The notes under the pieces: generated by a model | Database searches by the model: none | The model's input: the letters and a program-made list of their open reading frames with translations, nothing else | Told to the model about the DNA's origin: nothing | Assembly: GCA_016716535.1 (NCBI GenBank) | Contig: JADJWD010000005.1 | Span: 310,001 to 374,000, forward strand | DNA: 64,000 bases | Direction of reading: 5' to 3' | DNA from: Betaproteobacteria bacterium | GTDB lineage: Bacteria > Pseudomonadota > Gammaproteobacteria > Burkholderiales > Burkholderiaceae_C | Shown here: positions 44,319 to 52,537 of the stretch, one piece after another | How positions within the stretch are numbered: position 1 is the first letter of the stretch | Layout of the letters: every line of letters begins with the position of its first letter | Position numbers and translations under genes: made by a program

Positions 44319-44651
44319 TCAGTAGGAGCCGCCGTCGCCGTTGTCGAAGTGCGGCACGTGCCGGCCTTCGCCCGGCAGGCCGTTCTCGGGGTCGATCCAG
44401 TCGTTGCCGCCGATCGCGCCTTCGGCTTCGGCGAGTTCGAGCGCGGGGCCGAGTTCCTCGTCGCGGTCGCGGTCGGCGCGCGCTTCCTCGGACGATTCGA
44501 ACGGGCCGAATTGCTGGTGGCCGTCGGTCGAGATCCAGTACCAGCCGTCGGGGTGCGAGACGATGCCGTGGTCGGCGCCCTCGGCGCGGTGTTCGGGGAT
44601 CACGGCGGCGGCGCCGACACGGCGGCGCGGCTTGGGGTGCTGCTGGCGCAT
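44319..44651 (-). CDS. Small acidic hypothetical protein
   Basis: 110-aa cytoplasmic protein, no signal or helix for membranes. A basic start (RQQHPKPRRR) is followed by the compact domain DGWYWISTDGHQQFGPFESS with EEARADRDRDEE, which resembles small domains with a conserved Trp-Tyr-Trp and 'FGPF' motif seen in beta-proteobacteria. The C-terminal half is acidic. ATG at 44651 has an excellent GGAGGAA ribosome site 7 nt upstream. It is the first gene of the Lon/Usp operon and might be an adaptor or substrate; that is a guess from position. Confidence 0.7.
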   Translation of the reverse strand: MRQQHPKPRRRVGAAAVIPEHRAEGADHGIVSHPDGWYWISTDGHQQFGPFESSEEARADRDRDEELGPALELAEAEGAIGGNDWIDPENGLPGEGRHVPHFDNGDGGSY

Positions 44652-44881
44652 CGAGATGTTCCTCCGGCGCTTCGGCGTCAGGCCTCGGTGCCCGCGGGCA
44701 TCGTAATGCAGCGTGCCGTGGCGCCCCTCAAACCCCGGCACGGGGCAGGGTGCACCAGGCGGCGGCTGGCATCCAGCGGCGCGCCATGGCAGGCGCGAGG
44801 CGGGCGGAACATGCGGTTCTCCTTCGCGGGTTCGTCGTCGTTCGTTATCGACAACGTTGCCCGCAAAGGCCAAGCGGTGCA

Positions 44882-44895
44882 TTGCGCCGGATCAA
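44882..44895 (-). promoter_or_regulatory. FNR/Anr-like box upstream of the Lon operon
   Basis: TTGCG-CCGG-ATCAA, about 230 bp before the small acidic gene. The TTGCG/ATCAA form is identical to the site at 52733. No convincing -10 is seen at the class II distance, so support is moderate. Confidence 0.45.
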
Positions 44896-44924
44896 GGGCG
44901 CGAGGTGGTGCGGACGGAGGGCCG

Positions 44925-45053
44925 TGCTTCGGCCCGGCCCGAGGACGCCGGGTGGCCGGCGCCGCTCGTGTCATTCCTCTCCCTCGCTAAAGCTCGGTCG
45001 ATTCCGTTCTCCTACCTCGCTGTGCCGGCCACCCGACATCCCCGGCCCTGGGT
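44925..45053 (+). repeat. Dispersed palindromic element, copy 3
   Basis: Same element as at 14312 and 16338, more diverged. Inverted repeats CCGGGTGGCCGGC (44948-44960) and GCCGGCCACCCG (45024-45035). The interior TCATTCCTCTCCCTCGCT is kept, followed by AAAGCTCGG where the others have GCGCTCGG. Confidence 0.8.
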
Positions 45054-45082
45054 CGTGGCGGACCCTCGGGGACCGGGCCGCA

Positions 45083-45484
45083 TCACGCCGCGCTGCCGCC
45101 CAGGCTCTTGCAGGCGCGGCGCAGGCGCGCTTCGGCTTCGTCGGCCACCGGGCGCACCTCGTCGCGGCCGACGAGGCCCACCATCGTCTGCGGGTCGAGG
45201 AAGCCGACGACCACGGTGCCCGGCGCCTGCTCGCGCACGACGACGTTGCACGGCAGCAAGAGGCCGATGTCCGGCTCGGCGGTGATCGCGCGGTGCGCGA
45301 GCGGCGGGTTGCACGCGCCGAGGATGCGGTAGGGCAGCATCTCGACGCCGAGCTTCTCTTTCATCGCCTTCTGCACGTCGATGTCGCTGAGCACGCCGAA
45401 GCCTTCGGCCTTCAGCGCCTCGAGCGTGCGCGCGAGCACGGCGTCGAACGATTGGCCGCTGATCGTGGTGGTGAAACCGTACAT
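45083..45484 (-). CDS. DUF302 domain protein
   Basis: 133-aa cytoplasmic protein. It fits DUF302: GFTTTISGQSFDAVLARTLE, ALKAEGFGVLSDIDVQKAMK, then LGACNPPLAHRAI and GLLLPCNVVVRE. Two conserved Cys (in GACNPP and LPCNV) could sense or carry sulfur or oxidants. Function of the family is not established; it often occurs with OsmC, DUF2892 and thioredoxin genes, as here. Last gene of the ArsR-OsmC-DUF2892-DUF302 run. Confidence 0.85.
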   Translation of the reverse strand: MYGFTTTISGQSFDAVLARTLEALKAEGFGVLSDIDVQKAMKEKLGVEMLPYRILGACNPPLAHRAITAEPDIGLLLPCNVVVREQAPGTVVVGFLDPQTMVGLVGRDEVRPVADEAEARLRRACKSLGGSAA

Positions 45485-45527
45485 CGCGAGGGACTCCTTG
45501 CTGGATGTGATGAGGCTGTGATGGAGG

Positions 45528-45752
45528 TCAGACGCCGCAGGCGGAGCCGGCGCTCTTCACGCCGAGACGGCGCAGGATGCTTTCCAGCGGGCACAGGCGC
45601 GTGAAGGAACTCTGCAGGAGGTTGAAGCCGACGAAGGCGGTCAGCCACAGCCAGTTCGGCGAGTGGAACAGCGGGCTCGCCGCGACGCCGAGCGCCAGCG
45701 ACAACAGGATGACGGTGCCGGCAAAGGCGCGGATGATGTTTTCGAGGGACAT
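45528..45752 (-). CDS. DUF2892 small membrane protein (YgaP TM-like)
   Basis: 74-aa protein with two hydrophobic helices (FAGTVILLSLALGVAASPLF and LWLTAFVGFNLLQSSF) and the family C-terminus TRLCPLESILRRLGVK with a conserved Cys. Alone or fused to rhodanese domains (YgaP), this family belongs to sulfur or persulfide handling. The 43-bp gap to the DUF302 gene suggests co-transcription. Confidence 0.88.
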   Translation of the reverse strand: MSLENIIRAFAGTVILLSLALGVAASPLFHSPNWLWLTAFVGFNLLQSSFTRLCPLESILRRLGVKSAGSACGV

Positions 45753-45840
45753 GGTCTGGAGGCTCCTTGGCGATGAGGGAAACGTGGGAATGAGAAGAAG
45801 GATGTGAAGAAAGGCTGCGCGCCGCCGGCTCAGGCCGCCG

Positions 45841-46314
45841 TCATGCCACCGTCACGCCGCCGGCGAACACCTCGCTGCCGGCGGCATCGACGACGCGCAC
45901 GCCCACCGGGATGCCGTGGCGCACGCTCTCGGTGACGACGCAGAAGTCCTCGAACTGCGCCAGGCAGCGGTCGAAGTGGCCGATGTCGACGGCGGCGTCG
46001 GCCAGTTGAATCGTCACGTCGAAGCGGCCGATGCGCATGCGGCCCTTGTCGTTGCGCACGAGTTCGCCGCGCACGGTGGCCTTCAGCGGGCCGGGCGTCT
46101 GCTTGAACTTGCGCATGCAAAACAGCAGGCTCGAGGTCAGGCAGTTGGCCACCGCGGCGCCGATCAGCCGCGCTGCGTTGGGCCCTCGCCCGCCGCCCAA
46201 GGGCGGCGGTTCGTCGAGCAGCAGCGTCTCGACGCCGGGCGCATCGAACCTGACGCGGAACTCGAAGTCGCGCTCCTGCTCGAGCTCGAAGGTGAAGGGA
46301 ACGGGTGCGTCCAT
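45841..46314 (-). CDS. OsmC family protein (peroxide/persulfide reductase-like)
   Basis: 157-aa OsmC/Ohr-fold protein. The two reactive Cys positions are present: AVANCLTSSLLFCMRKF and FEDFCVVTESVRHGI. These proteins reduce organic peroxides or persulfides with Cys thiols in the cytoplasm. It lies between the ArsR gene and the small membrane protein; the nearby thioredoxin gene could recycle it. Substrate choice between peroxide and persulfide cannot be made from sequence. Confidence 0.87.
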   Translation of the reverse strand: MDAPVPFTFELEQERDFEFRVRFDAPGVETLLLDEPPPLGGGRGPNAARLIGAAVANCLTSSLLFCMRKFKQTPGPLKATVRGELVRNDKGRMRIGRFDVTIQLADAAVDIGHFDRCLAQFEDFCVVTESVRHGIPVGVRVVDAAGSEVFAGGVTVA

Positions 46315-46363
46315 CGTCGTCTCGGGTTCGGTGGAAGGGGACGTGCTGCAGCGCGTGGCCGGT

Positions 46364-46744
46364 TCAGCGCGCCGCGCCGCGCGTCGTGCGTGTGGCGCGT
46401 GTGGCGCGATGGGGCGGCGCGAACGCGGCGCGCTGCGCCTCGGTGTTCTCGAAGCGGCGGCCGAGGTTGCCGCAGACCAGATTGCACAACTCGTAGATCG
46501 CCGGATCGGCGATGTGGTAATAGGCGCTCGTGCCGCGCGTCTCGCGCGCCAGCAGGCCGCGCTGCGCCAGCAGCGCGAGATGGCGCGAGACGTTGGCCAC
46601 CGAGTGGCCGGTTTCGTGCGCCAGCTCGCCGACGCTGCGCGGCTGGTGGCGCAGCAGGTTCAGGATGCGCAGGCGCGTCGGCTCGGCAAGCGCCTGGAAG
46701 TAGTCGGCGACCTGGACGAGCGCTTCGGGCGTGAGGTGTTCCAT
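46364..46744 (-). CDS. ArsR family transcriptional repressor
   Basis: 126-aa winged-helix repressor. FQALAEPTRLRILNLLRHQP and VANVSRHLALLAQRGLLARE form the DNA-binding domain. Cys residues in YELCNLVCGNL near residue 90 are candidates for a thiol- or metal-based sensor; the classical ELCVCDL arsenic site is absent. ATG at 46744 is chosen over an upstream in-frame start (46798) because it begins the conserved domain. It is divergent from an RND pump with an inverted repeat between, so it probably represses both directions. Confidence 0.87.
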   Translation of the reverse strand: MEHLTPEALVQVADYFQALAEPTRLRILNLLRHQPRSVGELAHETGHSVANVSRHLALLAQRGLLARETRGTSAYYHIADPAIYELCNLVCGNLGRRFENTEAQRAAFAPPHRATRATRTTRGAAR

Positions 46745-46860
46745 CGGCACGCAGAGGGTGGCGAGCGGGGAGGTGGGGGTCAGCGGCGCGGCGGGCACGG
46801 CGGGAAGCGCTTTCGGCGGGTCGGCGGGTCGCTTGGGGTTGCTTGATTGACTGCTTGCGT

Positions 46861-46880
46861 ATTTGCGTCAGTGCGCAAAT
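46861..46880. promoter_or_regulatory. ArsR operator candidate
   Basis: ATTTGCG-TCAGTG-CGCAAAT is a perfect 7-6-7 inverted repeat in the 190-bp divergent gap between arsR and the RND adaptor gene. An extra TTGCGTATTTGCG overlaps its left side. AT-rich dyads like this are typical ArsR sites. Confidence 0.65.
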
Positions 46881-46934
46881 AATAGAGCCATTCCGTGCCG
46901 TTGTCAAAGCCTGCGCAACGCCTTCACGCAAAAG

Positions 46935-48146
46935 ATGACTCCGATGACCTCGACGACCCTGCTTGCCCGCGCTCACGTCCGCTCCATGCGCCTCGATCGC
47001 GCCCATCGCGCCCATCGCGCCCTTCGCCCGCTGCTGGCCGCGCTGCCGGTGTCGGTTGCCGTGGCCGGTGCCGCTGCGCTCGTCTGCCTCGCGCCGGCGG
47101 TCGCGCAGACGCAGACCCGGGCGCAAGGCGCCGCCACCGCGCTGAAGGTAGTGACCGCCGATGCCGCGCCCGGCGACGCCGTCGTCGCCTACGACGGCGT
47201 CGTCGAGGCGGTGCGGCAGACGACGGTCGCGGCGCAGGTGCCAGGCGCCGTCGTGCGGCTGGCGGTGAAGGCGGGCGATCGCGTCGCCGCCGGTCAGCTG
47301 CTCGTGCAGCTCGACGCGCGCGCCGCGGCGCAGACGGCCGAGGCCAGCGACGCGCAGGTGCAGGCCGCGCGCGCCGCGCTCGACGTGGCGGCCAAAGACC
47401 TCGAGCGGCAGCGTTCGCTGCACGCGGCCAACTTCATCAGCCGCGCGGCGCTGGACCGCGCCGAGGCCGAGTTCCGCGCCGCGCAGGCGCAGGCCGGCGC
47501 GCAGGTGGCGCAGGCCGGCGCGGCGCGCACGCAGACCGGCTTCTTCACGGTGCGCGCGCCGTACGCCGGCATCGTCGCCGATGTGCCGGTGACGCTGGGC
47601 GACATGGCGATGCCCGGCCGCACGCTCGTGACGCTGTACGACCCGGCGGCGCTGCGCGTGACGGCGGCGGTGCCGCAGTCGGCCGCCGCGCGCGTGGGCC
47701 AAGGTGCCGCGGTGCGCGTCGAACTGCCGACGCTGCCCGCTGCGCGCCGTATGGTGGCACCCATGCGCTTGCAGGTGCTGCCGGCCGCCGACGCAGCGAC
47801 GCATACGCTGACCGTGCGCGCCGACCTCGCCCCAGGCAAGCAAGGCAGCGATGCGCTGACGGGCCTCTTGCCCGGCCAGTTCGCGCGCCTGTGGCTGCCG
47901 GCGGCCGCGATGGGTGACACGCCCGCTGCGACCGGCGCATCGCCCTGGGTGCCGATGAGCGCCATCGTCCGCCGCGCCGAGCTGACGGGCCTCTATGTCC
48001 TCGACGCCGAAGGCCGCCCGCTCTTGCGCCAGGTGCGCCTGGGCCGCAGCGACGGCGAGCGCGTCGAAGTGCTCTCGGGTCTCGCCGCCGGCGAACGTGT
48101 CGCCGCCGAGCCGCAGGCCGCGGCGCGCCTCGTCGCCGCACGCTGA
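46935..48146 (+). CDS. RND efflux periplasmic adaptor (membrane fusion protein)
   Basis: 403-aa adaptor. A hydrophobic export segment (LLAALPVSVAVAGAAALVCL) follows an N-terminus with a slippage repeat RAHRAHRAL. Lipoyl/barrel-sandwich halves TTVAAQVPGAVVRLAVKAGD and FFTVRAPYAGIVADVPVTLG flank an Ala-rich alpha-hairpin (about residues 125-185). It would connect the RND pump to an outer-membrane channel, which is not encoded here. It is 22 bp before the pump gene and divergent from arsR. Confidence 0.88.
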   Translation: MTPMTSTTLLARAHVRSMRLDRAHRAHRALRPLLAALPVSVAVAGAAALVCLAPAVAQTQTRAQGAATALKVVTADAAPGDAVVAYDGVVEAVRQTTVAAQVPGAVVRLAVKAGDRVAAGQLLVQLDARAAAQTAEASDAQVQAARAALDVAAKDLERQRSLHAANFISRAALDRAEAEFRAAQAQAGAQVAQAGAARTQTGFFTVRAPYAGIVADVPVTLGDMAMPGRTLVTLYDPAALRVTAAVPQSAAARVGQGAAVRVELPTLPAARRMVAPMRLQVLPAADAATHTLTVRADLAPGKQGSDALTGLLPGQFARLWLPAAAMGDTPAATGASPWVPMSAIVRRAELTGLYVLDAEGRPLLRQVRLGRSDGERVEVLSGLAAGERVAAEPQAAARLVAAR

Positions 48147-48168
48147 AGCTCGCCCCAAGGAAGCCGCC

Positions 48169-51100
48169 ATGTCGAACCACGACACGCCGCCGCTCGGCAT
48201 CTCCGGGCGCATCGCCGCCGCGTTCCAGTCGGCGCAGATCACGCCGCTGCTGGCGCTGGTCGCGCTGCTGCTGGGCATCTTCGCCGTGCTCGTCACGCCG
48301 CGCGAGGAGGAGCCGCAGATCAACGTGACGATGGCCAACGTGCTGATCCCGTTCCCGGGCGCCTCGGTCAAGGACGTCGAGCAGATGGTCACGACGCCGG
48401 CCGAGCAGGTGCTGTCGCAGATCGCCGGCATCGAGCACGTGATGTCGGTGTCGCGCCCCGGGCTCGCGGTCGTCACCGTGCAGTTCAAGGTCGGCGTGCC
48501 GCGCATCGAGGCGCTGGTGCGGCTGCACGACACCGTGCGCGCCAACGCCGACTGGCTGCCCGCGGGCCTGGGTGTCGGCGAGCCGATCATCAAGCCCAAG
48601 GGCATCGACGACGTGCCGATCGTCAGCTTCACGCTGTGGCGCAAGGATGAACTCGCGAGCGCCTACGACCTCGAGCGCGTCGCGCACAGCATCGAGGCCG
48701 ATCTGAAGCGCGTGAGCGGCACGCGCGAGGTGCGCACGATCGGCGGCCCGGGCCGCGCCGTGCGGGTCGAGATCGACCCGCAGCGCCTCGCCGGCGCCGG
48801 CGTCACGGTGGCCGACCTGCGCGCCGCGCTGCTGACGGCCAACGCCGGCGCGCCGCTCGGCGATTTGCTCGGCAGCAACCGCAGCGTCACGCTCGAATCC
48901 GGGCCGTTCCTGCGCGATGCAAACGACCTCGGCCAGCTCGTCGTCGGCGTGCAGGGCGGCCGTCCGGTGTTCCTCGCCGACGTGGCGACGCTCAGAGACG
49001 GCCCGCTGCCGCCAGCGCATTACGTCTGGCATGGCGTGGCTGCATCCCCCGCCGGCGCCGCGTCGTCGGCCGCCGCCGCGCCGCCCGGCGACTACCCCGC
49101 GGTCACGATCTCGATCACGAAGAAGCCGGGCGAGAACGCGATCGACGTCGCCGACGCGCTCGTCGCGCGCATCGGCGAGCTGCGCAACACCGTCATCCCG
49201 CACGACGTGCAGGTGAGCACGACGCGCAACTACGGCGCCACCGCCAACGACAAGGCGACGACGCTGATGGCCAAGCTCGCCTTTGCGACGATCTCGGTCG
49301 TTGCGCTCGTCTTCGTCGCGCTCGGCCGGCGCGAGGCGGCCATCGTCGGCAGCGCGGTCATCCTGACGCTGACGGTGACGCTGTTCGCCTCGTGGGCCTG
49401 GGGCTTCACGCTGAACCGCGTGTCGCTCTTCGCGCTGATCTTCTCGATCGGCATCTTGGTCGACGACGCCATCGTCGTCGTCGAGAACATCCACCGCCAC
49501 CAGCACCATCACCCCGGCCGGCCGCTCGCGCAGCTGATCCCCGGCGCCGTCGACGAGGTCGGCGGGCCGACGATCCTGGCCACGCTCACCGTCATCGCGG
49601 CGCTGTTGCCGATGGCCTTCGTCAGCGGGCTGATGGGGCCGTACATGGCGCCGATCCCGATCAACGCCAGCATGGGCATGGTGCTGTCGCTGGCGATCGC
49701 GTTTGTCGTCACGCCTTGGCTGGCGCGGCTGTGGATGAAGGCGGTGCCGGCACCCGTGGCGCCCGCGCCTGGCGCGGCTGGCGAGCAGGCGCACGACCAC
49801 GCCGCGCACGACGGCGGCAAAGGCATGGCGGGCAAGCTGGGGCCCCTGTTCCACCGCCTCTTCGCGCCGCTGCTCGACGCGCGGCGCGGCGCGCGCAACC
49901 GGCGGCTGCTCGGTGCCGGCGTCGCACTCGCGATCGTGCTGTCGGTGCTGCTGCCGGCCGCCGGCCTCGTGCGGCTGAAGATGCTGCCCTTCGACAACAA
50001 GTCGGAGTTCCAGGTCGTCGTCGACATGCCGGCCGGCACGCCGGTGGAGAAGACCGCCGCGTTGATGCGCGAACTCGGCGCGTGGCTGCGCACGCAGCCC
50101 GAGGTCACCGACTTCCAGGCGTACGCCGGCACGGCCAGCCCGATCAACTTCAACGGCCTCGTGCGCCAGTACGACTTCCGCGCCGGCGGCGAGGTCGGCG
50201 ACCTGCAGGTCAACCTCGTCGACAAGGACCATCGCAGCCAGCAGAGCCACGCCATCGCGATGCGCATGCGGCTGGCGCTGCAGCAGATCGGCGCGCGGCA
50301 CGGCGCCAACGTCAAGGTGGTCGAAGTGCCGCCGGGGCCGCCGGTGCTCTCGCCGATCGTCGCCGAGATCTACGGCCCCGAGGCCGAAGGCCGCCGCCAG
50401 GTGGCCAAGGCCGTGCGCACGGTGTTCGAGAAGACTCCGGGCGTCGTCGACGTGGACGACACCGGCATCGCCGCGGCGCCGCGTACGCTGCTCGTCGTCG
50501 ACCGGCGCAAGGCCGCGATGCTCGGCGTGCCGCAGCAGGCGATCGTCTCGACGCTGCGCGCGGGCCTCGCCGGCGAGCCCACCGCCTACCTGCACGACGC
50601 GAGCAAGTACCCCGCCGCGGCGGTGCTGCAGCTGCCGCCCGAGCGCCACGGCGACCTCGACGCGCTGCTGGCGCTCACCGTGCGCTCGGCGGCGGGCAAG
50701 CTGGTGCCGATCCGCGAGCTGGTGACGGCCACCGACACGCTGCGCGAGCAGCCCGTCTTCCACAAGGACGGCCTGCCGGTGCACTACGTCACCGGCGACA
50801 TGGCCGGCGCCAACGACAGCCCGCTGTACGGCATGTTCGCGATGCGCGGCGAGCTTGCAAAGCTGACGACGCCCGGCGGCGGCAGCCTCGCCGAGCACTT
50901 CATCAGCCAGCCCTCGGACCCGTACCGCGGCTACACGCTGAAGTGGGACGGCGAGTGGCAGATCACCTACGAGACCTTCCGCGACATGGGTGCGGCCTAC
51001 GCGGTGGGGCTGGTGCTGATCTACCTGCTGGTCGTGGCGCAGTTCGGCTCGTACCTGACGCCGCTGATCATCATGGCGCCGATCCCGCTGACGATCATCG

Positions 51101-51516
51101 GCGTGATGCCGGGGCACGCGCTGCTCGGCGCGCAGTTCACCGCGACGAGCATGATCGGCATGATCGCGCTGGCCGGCATCATCGTGCGCAACTCGATCCT
51201 GCTCGTGGACTTCATCAATCTGCAGGTGCGCGAAGGTGTGCCGTTCGAGCGCGCGATCGTCAACTCGGCCGTCACGCGCGCGCAGCCGATCGTGCTGACG
51301 GGCCTGGCGGCGATGGGCGGCGCCTTCTTCATCCTCGGCGACCCGATCTTCAACGGGCTGGCGATCTCCCTCGTCTTCGGCATCCTCGTCTCGACGCTGC
51401 TGACGCTGGTGGTGATCCCGATCCTGTACTACGTCGCGTGGCGGCACCGCTTGCATGCGCTGCGGCCGGCCGCATCTGAAGCGACGCTGGCCTCGCCGCA
51501 GATCCAATCCACCTGA
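48169..51516 (+). CDS. RND family efflux pump
   Basis: 1115-aa inner-membrane proton-driven pump with the duplicated 12-helix RND layout. GILVDDAIVVVENIHRH is the helix-4 proton-relay region; the second half has GMIALAGIIVRNSILLVDF. It is about 70 aa longer than usual. The extra length lies in a periplasmic Ala/Pro stretch (about residue 290) and in the central cytoplasmic loop, which holds EQAHDHAAHDGGKG. ENIHRHQHHHPGR is also His-rich. The exported substrate is unknown; the thiol-type neighbours suggest a toxic metal, sulfur compound or electrophile. Confidence 0.9.
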   Translation: MSNHDTPPLGISGRIAAAFQSAQITPLLALVALLLGIFAVLVTPREEEPQINVTMANVLIPFPGASVKDVEQMVTTPAEQVLSQIAGIEHVMSVSRPGLAVVTVQFKVGVPRIEALVRLHDTVRANADWLPAGLGVGEPIIKPKGIDDVPIVSFTLWRKDELASAYDLERVAHSIEADLKRVSGTREVRTIGGPGRAVRVEIDPQRLAGAGVTVADLRAALLTANAGAPLGDLLGSNRSVTLESGPFLRDANDLGQLVVGVQGGRPVFLADVATLRDGPLPPAHYVWHGVAASPAGAASSAAAAPPGDYPAVTISITKKPGENAIDVADALVARIGELRNTVIPHDVQVSTTRNYGATANDKATTLMAKLAFATISVVALVFVALGRREAAIVGSAVILTLTVTLFASWAWGFTLNRVSLFALIFSIGILVDDAIVVVENIHRHQHHHPGRPLAQLIPGAVDEVGGPTILATLTVIAALLPMAFVSGLMGPYMAPIPINASMGMVLSLAIAFVVTPWLARLWMKAVPAPVAPAPGAAGEQAHDHAAHDGGKGMAGKLGPLFHRLFAPLLDARRGARNRRLLGAGVALAIVLSVLLPAAGLVRLKMLPFDNKSEFQVVVDMPAGTPVEKTAALMRELGAWLRTQPEVTDFQAYAGTASPINFNGLVRQYDFRAGGEVGDLQVNLVDKDHRSQQSHAIAMRMRLALQQIGARHGANVKVVEVPPGPPVLSPIVAEIYGPEAEGRRQVAKAVRTVFEKTPGVVDVDDTGIAAAPRTLLVVDRRKAAMLGVPQQAIVSTLRAGLAGEPTAYLHDASKYPAAAVLQLPPERHGDLDALLALTVRSAAGKLVPIRELVTATDTLREQPVFHKDGLPVHYVTGDMAGANDSPLYGMFAMRGELAKLTTPGGGSLAEHFISQPSDPYRGYTLKWDGEWQITYETFRDMGAAYAVGLVLIYLLVVAQFGSYLTPLIIMAPIPLTIIGVMPGHALLGAQFTATSMIGMIALAGIIVRNSILLVDFINLQVREGVPFERAIVNSAVTRAQPIVLTGLAAMGGAFFILGDPIFNGLAISLVFGILVSTLLTLVVIPILYYVAWRHRLHALRPAASEATLASPQIQST

Positions 51517-51532
51517 CGACTTCCGGACCGCC

Positions 51533-51973
51533 ATGACCGACGACAACAAGCACCTCGCCTGCCCGCAGTGCGGCACCACCAACCGCGTGCCCGAGGCGCG
51601 GCTCGATCAACAACCGGTGTGCGGCCGCTGCGGCACCGAGTTGATGGCCGCCAAGCCCGTGCCGCTGACCGACGCGGTGTTCGACAAGTTCATCGGCGGC
51701 ACCGAACTGCCGGTGCTGGTGGACTTCTGGGCCGAGTGGTGCGGCCCGTGCCGCATGATGGCGCCGCAGTTCGAGCAGGCCGCCACCCTGATGCCGCGCG
51801 TGCGGCTGGCCAAGGTGGAGACCGACGCGAACCCGCAGGCGAGCGTGCGCAACCGCATCCGCAGCATCCCGACGCTGGTGCTGTACCAGGGCGGCGAAGA
51901 AGTCGCGCGGCGCAGCGGCGCGATGGCGGCGGGTGATCTCGTGCGCTGGGTGCAGGGCGCACTCAGCGCATAG
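51533..51973 (+). CDS. trxC: Thioredoxin 2 (zinc-binding N-terminus)
   Basis: 146-aa thioredoxin of the TrxC type. Two N-terminal CxxC pairs (CPQC at about 10-13 and CGRC at about 29-32) form the zinc finger. The active site WCGPC is near residue 67 in VDFWAEWCGPCRMMAP, and the cis-Pro is in SIPTLVLYQGG. It reduces disulfides and is resistant to oxidative conditions. It lies 17 bp after the pump gene, so it probably belongs to the ArsR-controlled unit and supports OsmC. Confidence 0.93.
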   Translation: MTDDNKHLACPQCGTTNRVPEARLDQQPVCGRCGTELMAAKPVPLTDAVFDKFIGGTELPVLVDFWAEWCGPCRMMAPQFEQAATLMPRVRLAKVETDANPQASVRNRIRSIPTLVLYQGGEEVARRSGAMAAGDLVRWVQGALSA

Positions 51974-51977
51974 AGAT

Positions 51978-51994
51978 CCGTTCTGGCTGAACGG
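51978..51994. terminator. Short hairpin between converging genes
   Basis: CCGTTC-TGGCT-GAACGG lies exactly between the trxC stop (51973) and the stop of the Gly/Pro-rich gene (51995). Confidence 0.5.
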
Positions 51995-52537
51995 TCAGGG
52001 CTTCGGCAACCCCGCGCACGCATCGCGGCGCGGCTGGCCGAACGGCGCCGAGGCACCCCGTTCACGCGCACGCGCCGCCATCTGCTCGCGGTGCTGCTGG
52101 CGCAGCGTGTTGCACTCGTCGTAGGTCTTCGCGCCTTGCATGCGCGTGCGGTGTTCCTCGCGCTCTTGCGGCGACATCAGCGCCCAGCCCGGCGTGTAGT
52201 CGGCGCCCCAGCGCGGGCCGCGTGCGCCCATGCCGCCGGGCCCGCGGCCCGGGCCCATGCCCTGACCCATTCCCGGGCCCATGCCGGGCCCCGGCGCGCT
52301 GGCCCCGGCGCGCGGCCCCGGCCCGCCACGGGGCCCCGAAGCGCGCGGCCCCGGTCCGCCGCGCGGTGCGGAAGCACGCGGCCCCGGCGCCGAGGCCTGC
52401 GGCCCGGGCCCTGAAGCGCGCGGCCCCGGCCCCGGGCCGCCGCCTCCCGCCGGTGCTTGCGCGCTCGCGGGCAGGGCGGTGAGGGCAGCGCCGAGCGCAA
52501 TGGCGGAAACAAGCGAAAGGGTGCTGACGATCTTCAT
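51995..52537 (-). CDS. Gly/Pro/Ala repeat periplasmic protein
   Basis: 180-aa exported protein with signal peptide MKIVSTLSLVSAIALGAALT through ASA-QA. Residues about 30-100 are tandem degenerate repeats of GPGPRASGPG/APRGGPGPR, followed by a Met/Gly stretch (PGMGPGMGQGMGPGRG). The C-terminal 70 residues form a more normal domain (LMSPQEREEHRTRMQGAKTY, DECNTLRQQHREQM) seen in small periplasmic proteins. The repeat is likely an extended collagen- or PPII-like linker. I know no function. Confidence 0.75.
   Translation of the reverse strand: MKIVSTLSLVSAIALGAALTALPASAQAPAGGGGPGPGPRASGPGPQASAPGPRASAPRGGPGPRASGPRGGPGPRAGASAPGPGMGPGMGQGMGPGRGPGGMGARGPRWGADYTPGWALMSPQEREEHRTRMQGAKTYDECNTLRQQHREQMAARARERGASAPFGQPRRDACAGLPKP
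52290..52465 (-). repeat. In-gene tandem GGCCCCGG-rich repeat
   Basis: Repeated GCGCGGCCCCGGC-type words of about 18-27 bp inside the Gly/Pro-rich gene, encoding GPGPRA(S/P) units. The copy number is probably variable. Confidence 0.7.

Larger units (their letters stand above)
44652..45082. other. Intergenic region holding an FNR-like box and repeat copy 3
   Basis: 431 bp without a supported gene. It contains the leader of the Lon operon, an FNR-like site (44882-44895) and a full copy of the dispersed palindromic element (44925-45053), which ends about 30 bp before the DUF302 stop. Confidence 0.6.

Noticed and set aside
47545..51582. A very long open frame (over 1300 codons) on the minus strand opposite the RND genes
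   Set aside because: It is the mirror of high-GC coding DNA: Arg/His/Asp-rich translation, no family motifs, and it lies antisense to clearly real efflux genes.
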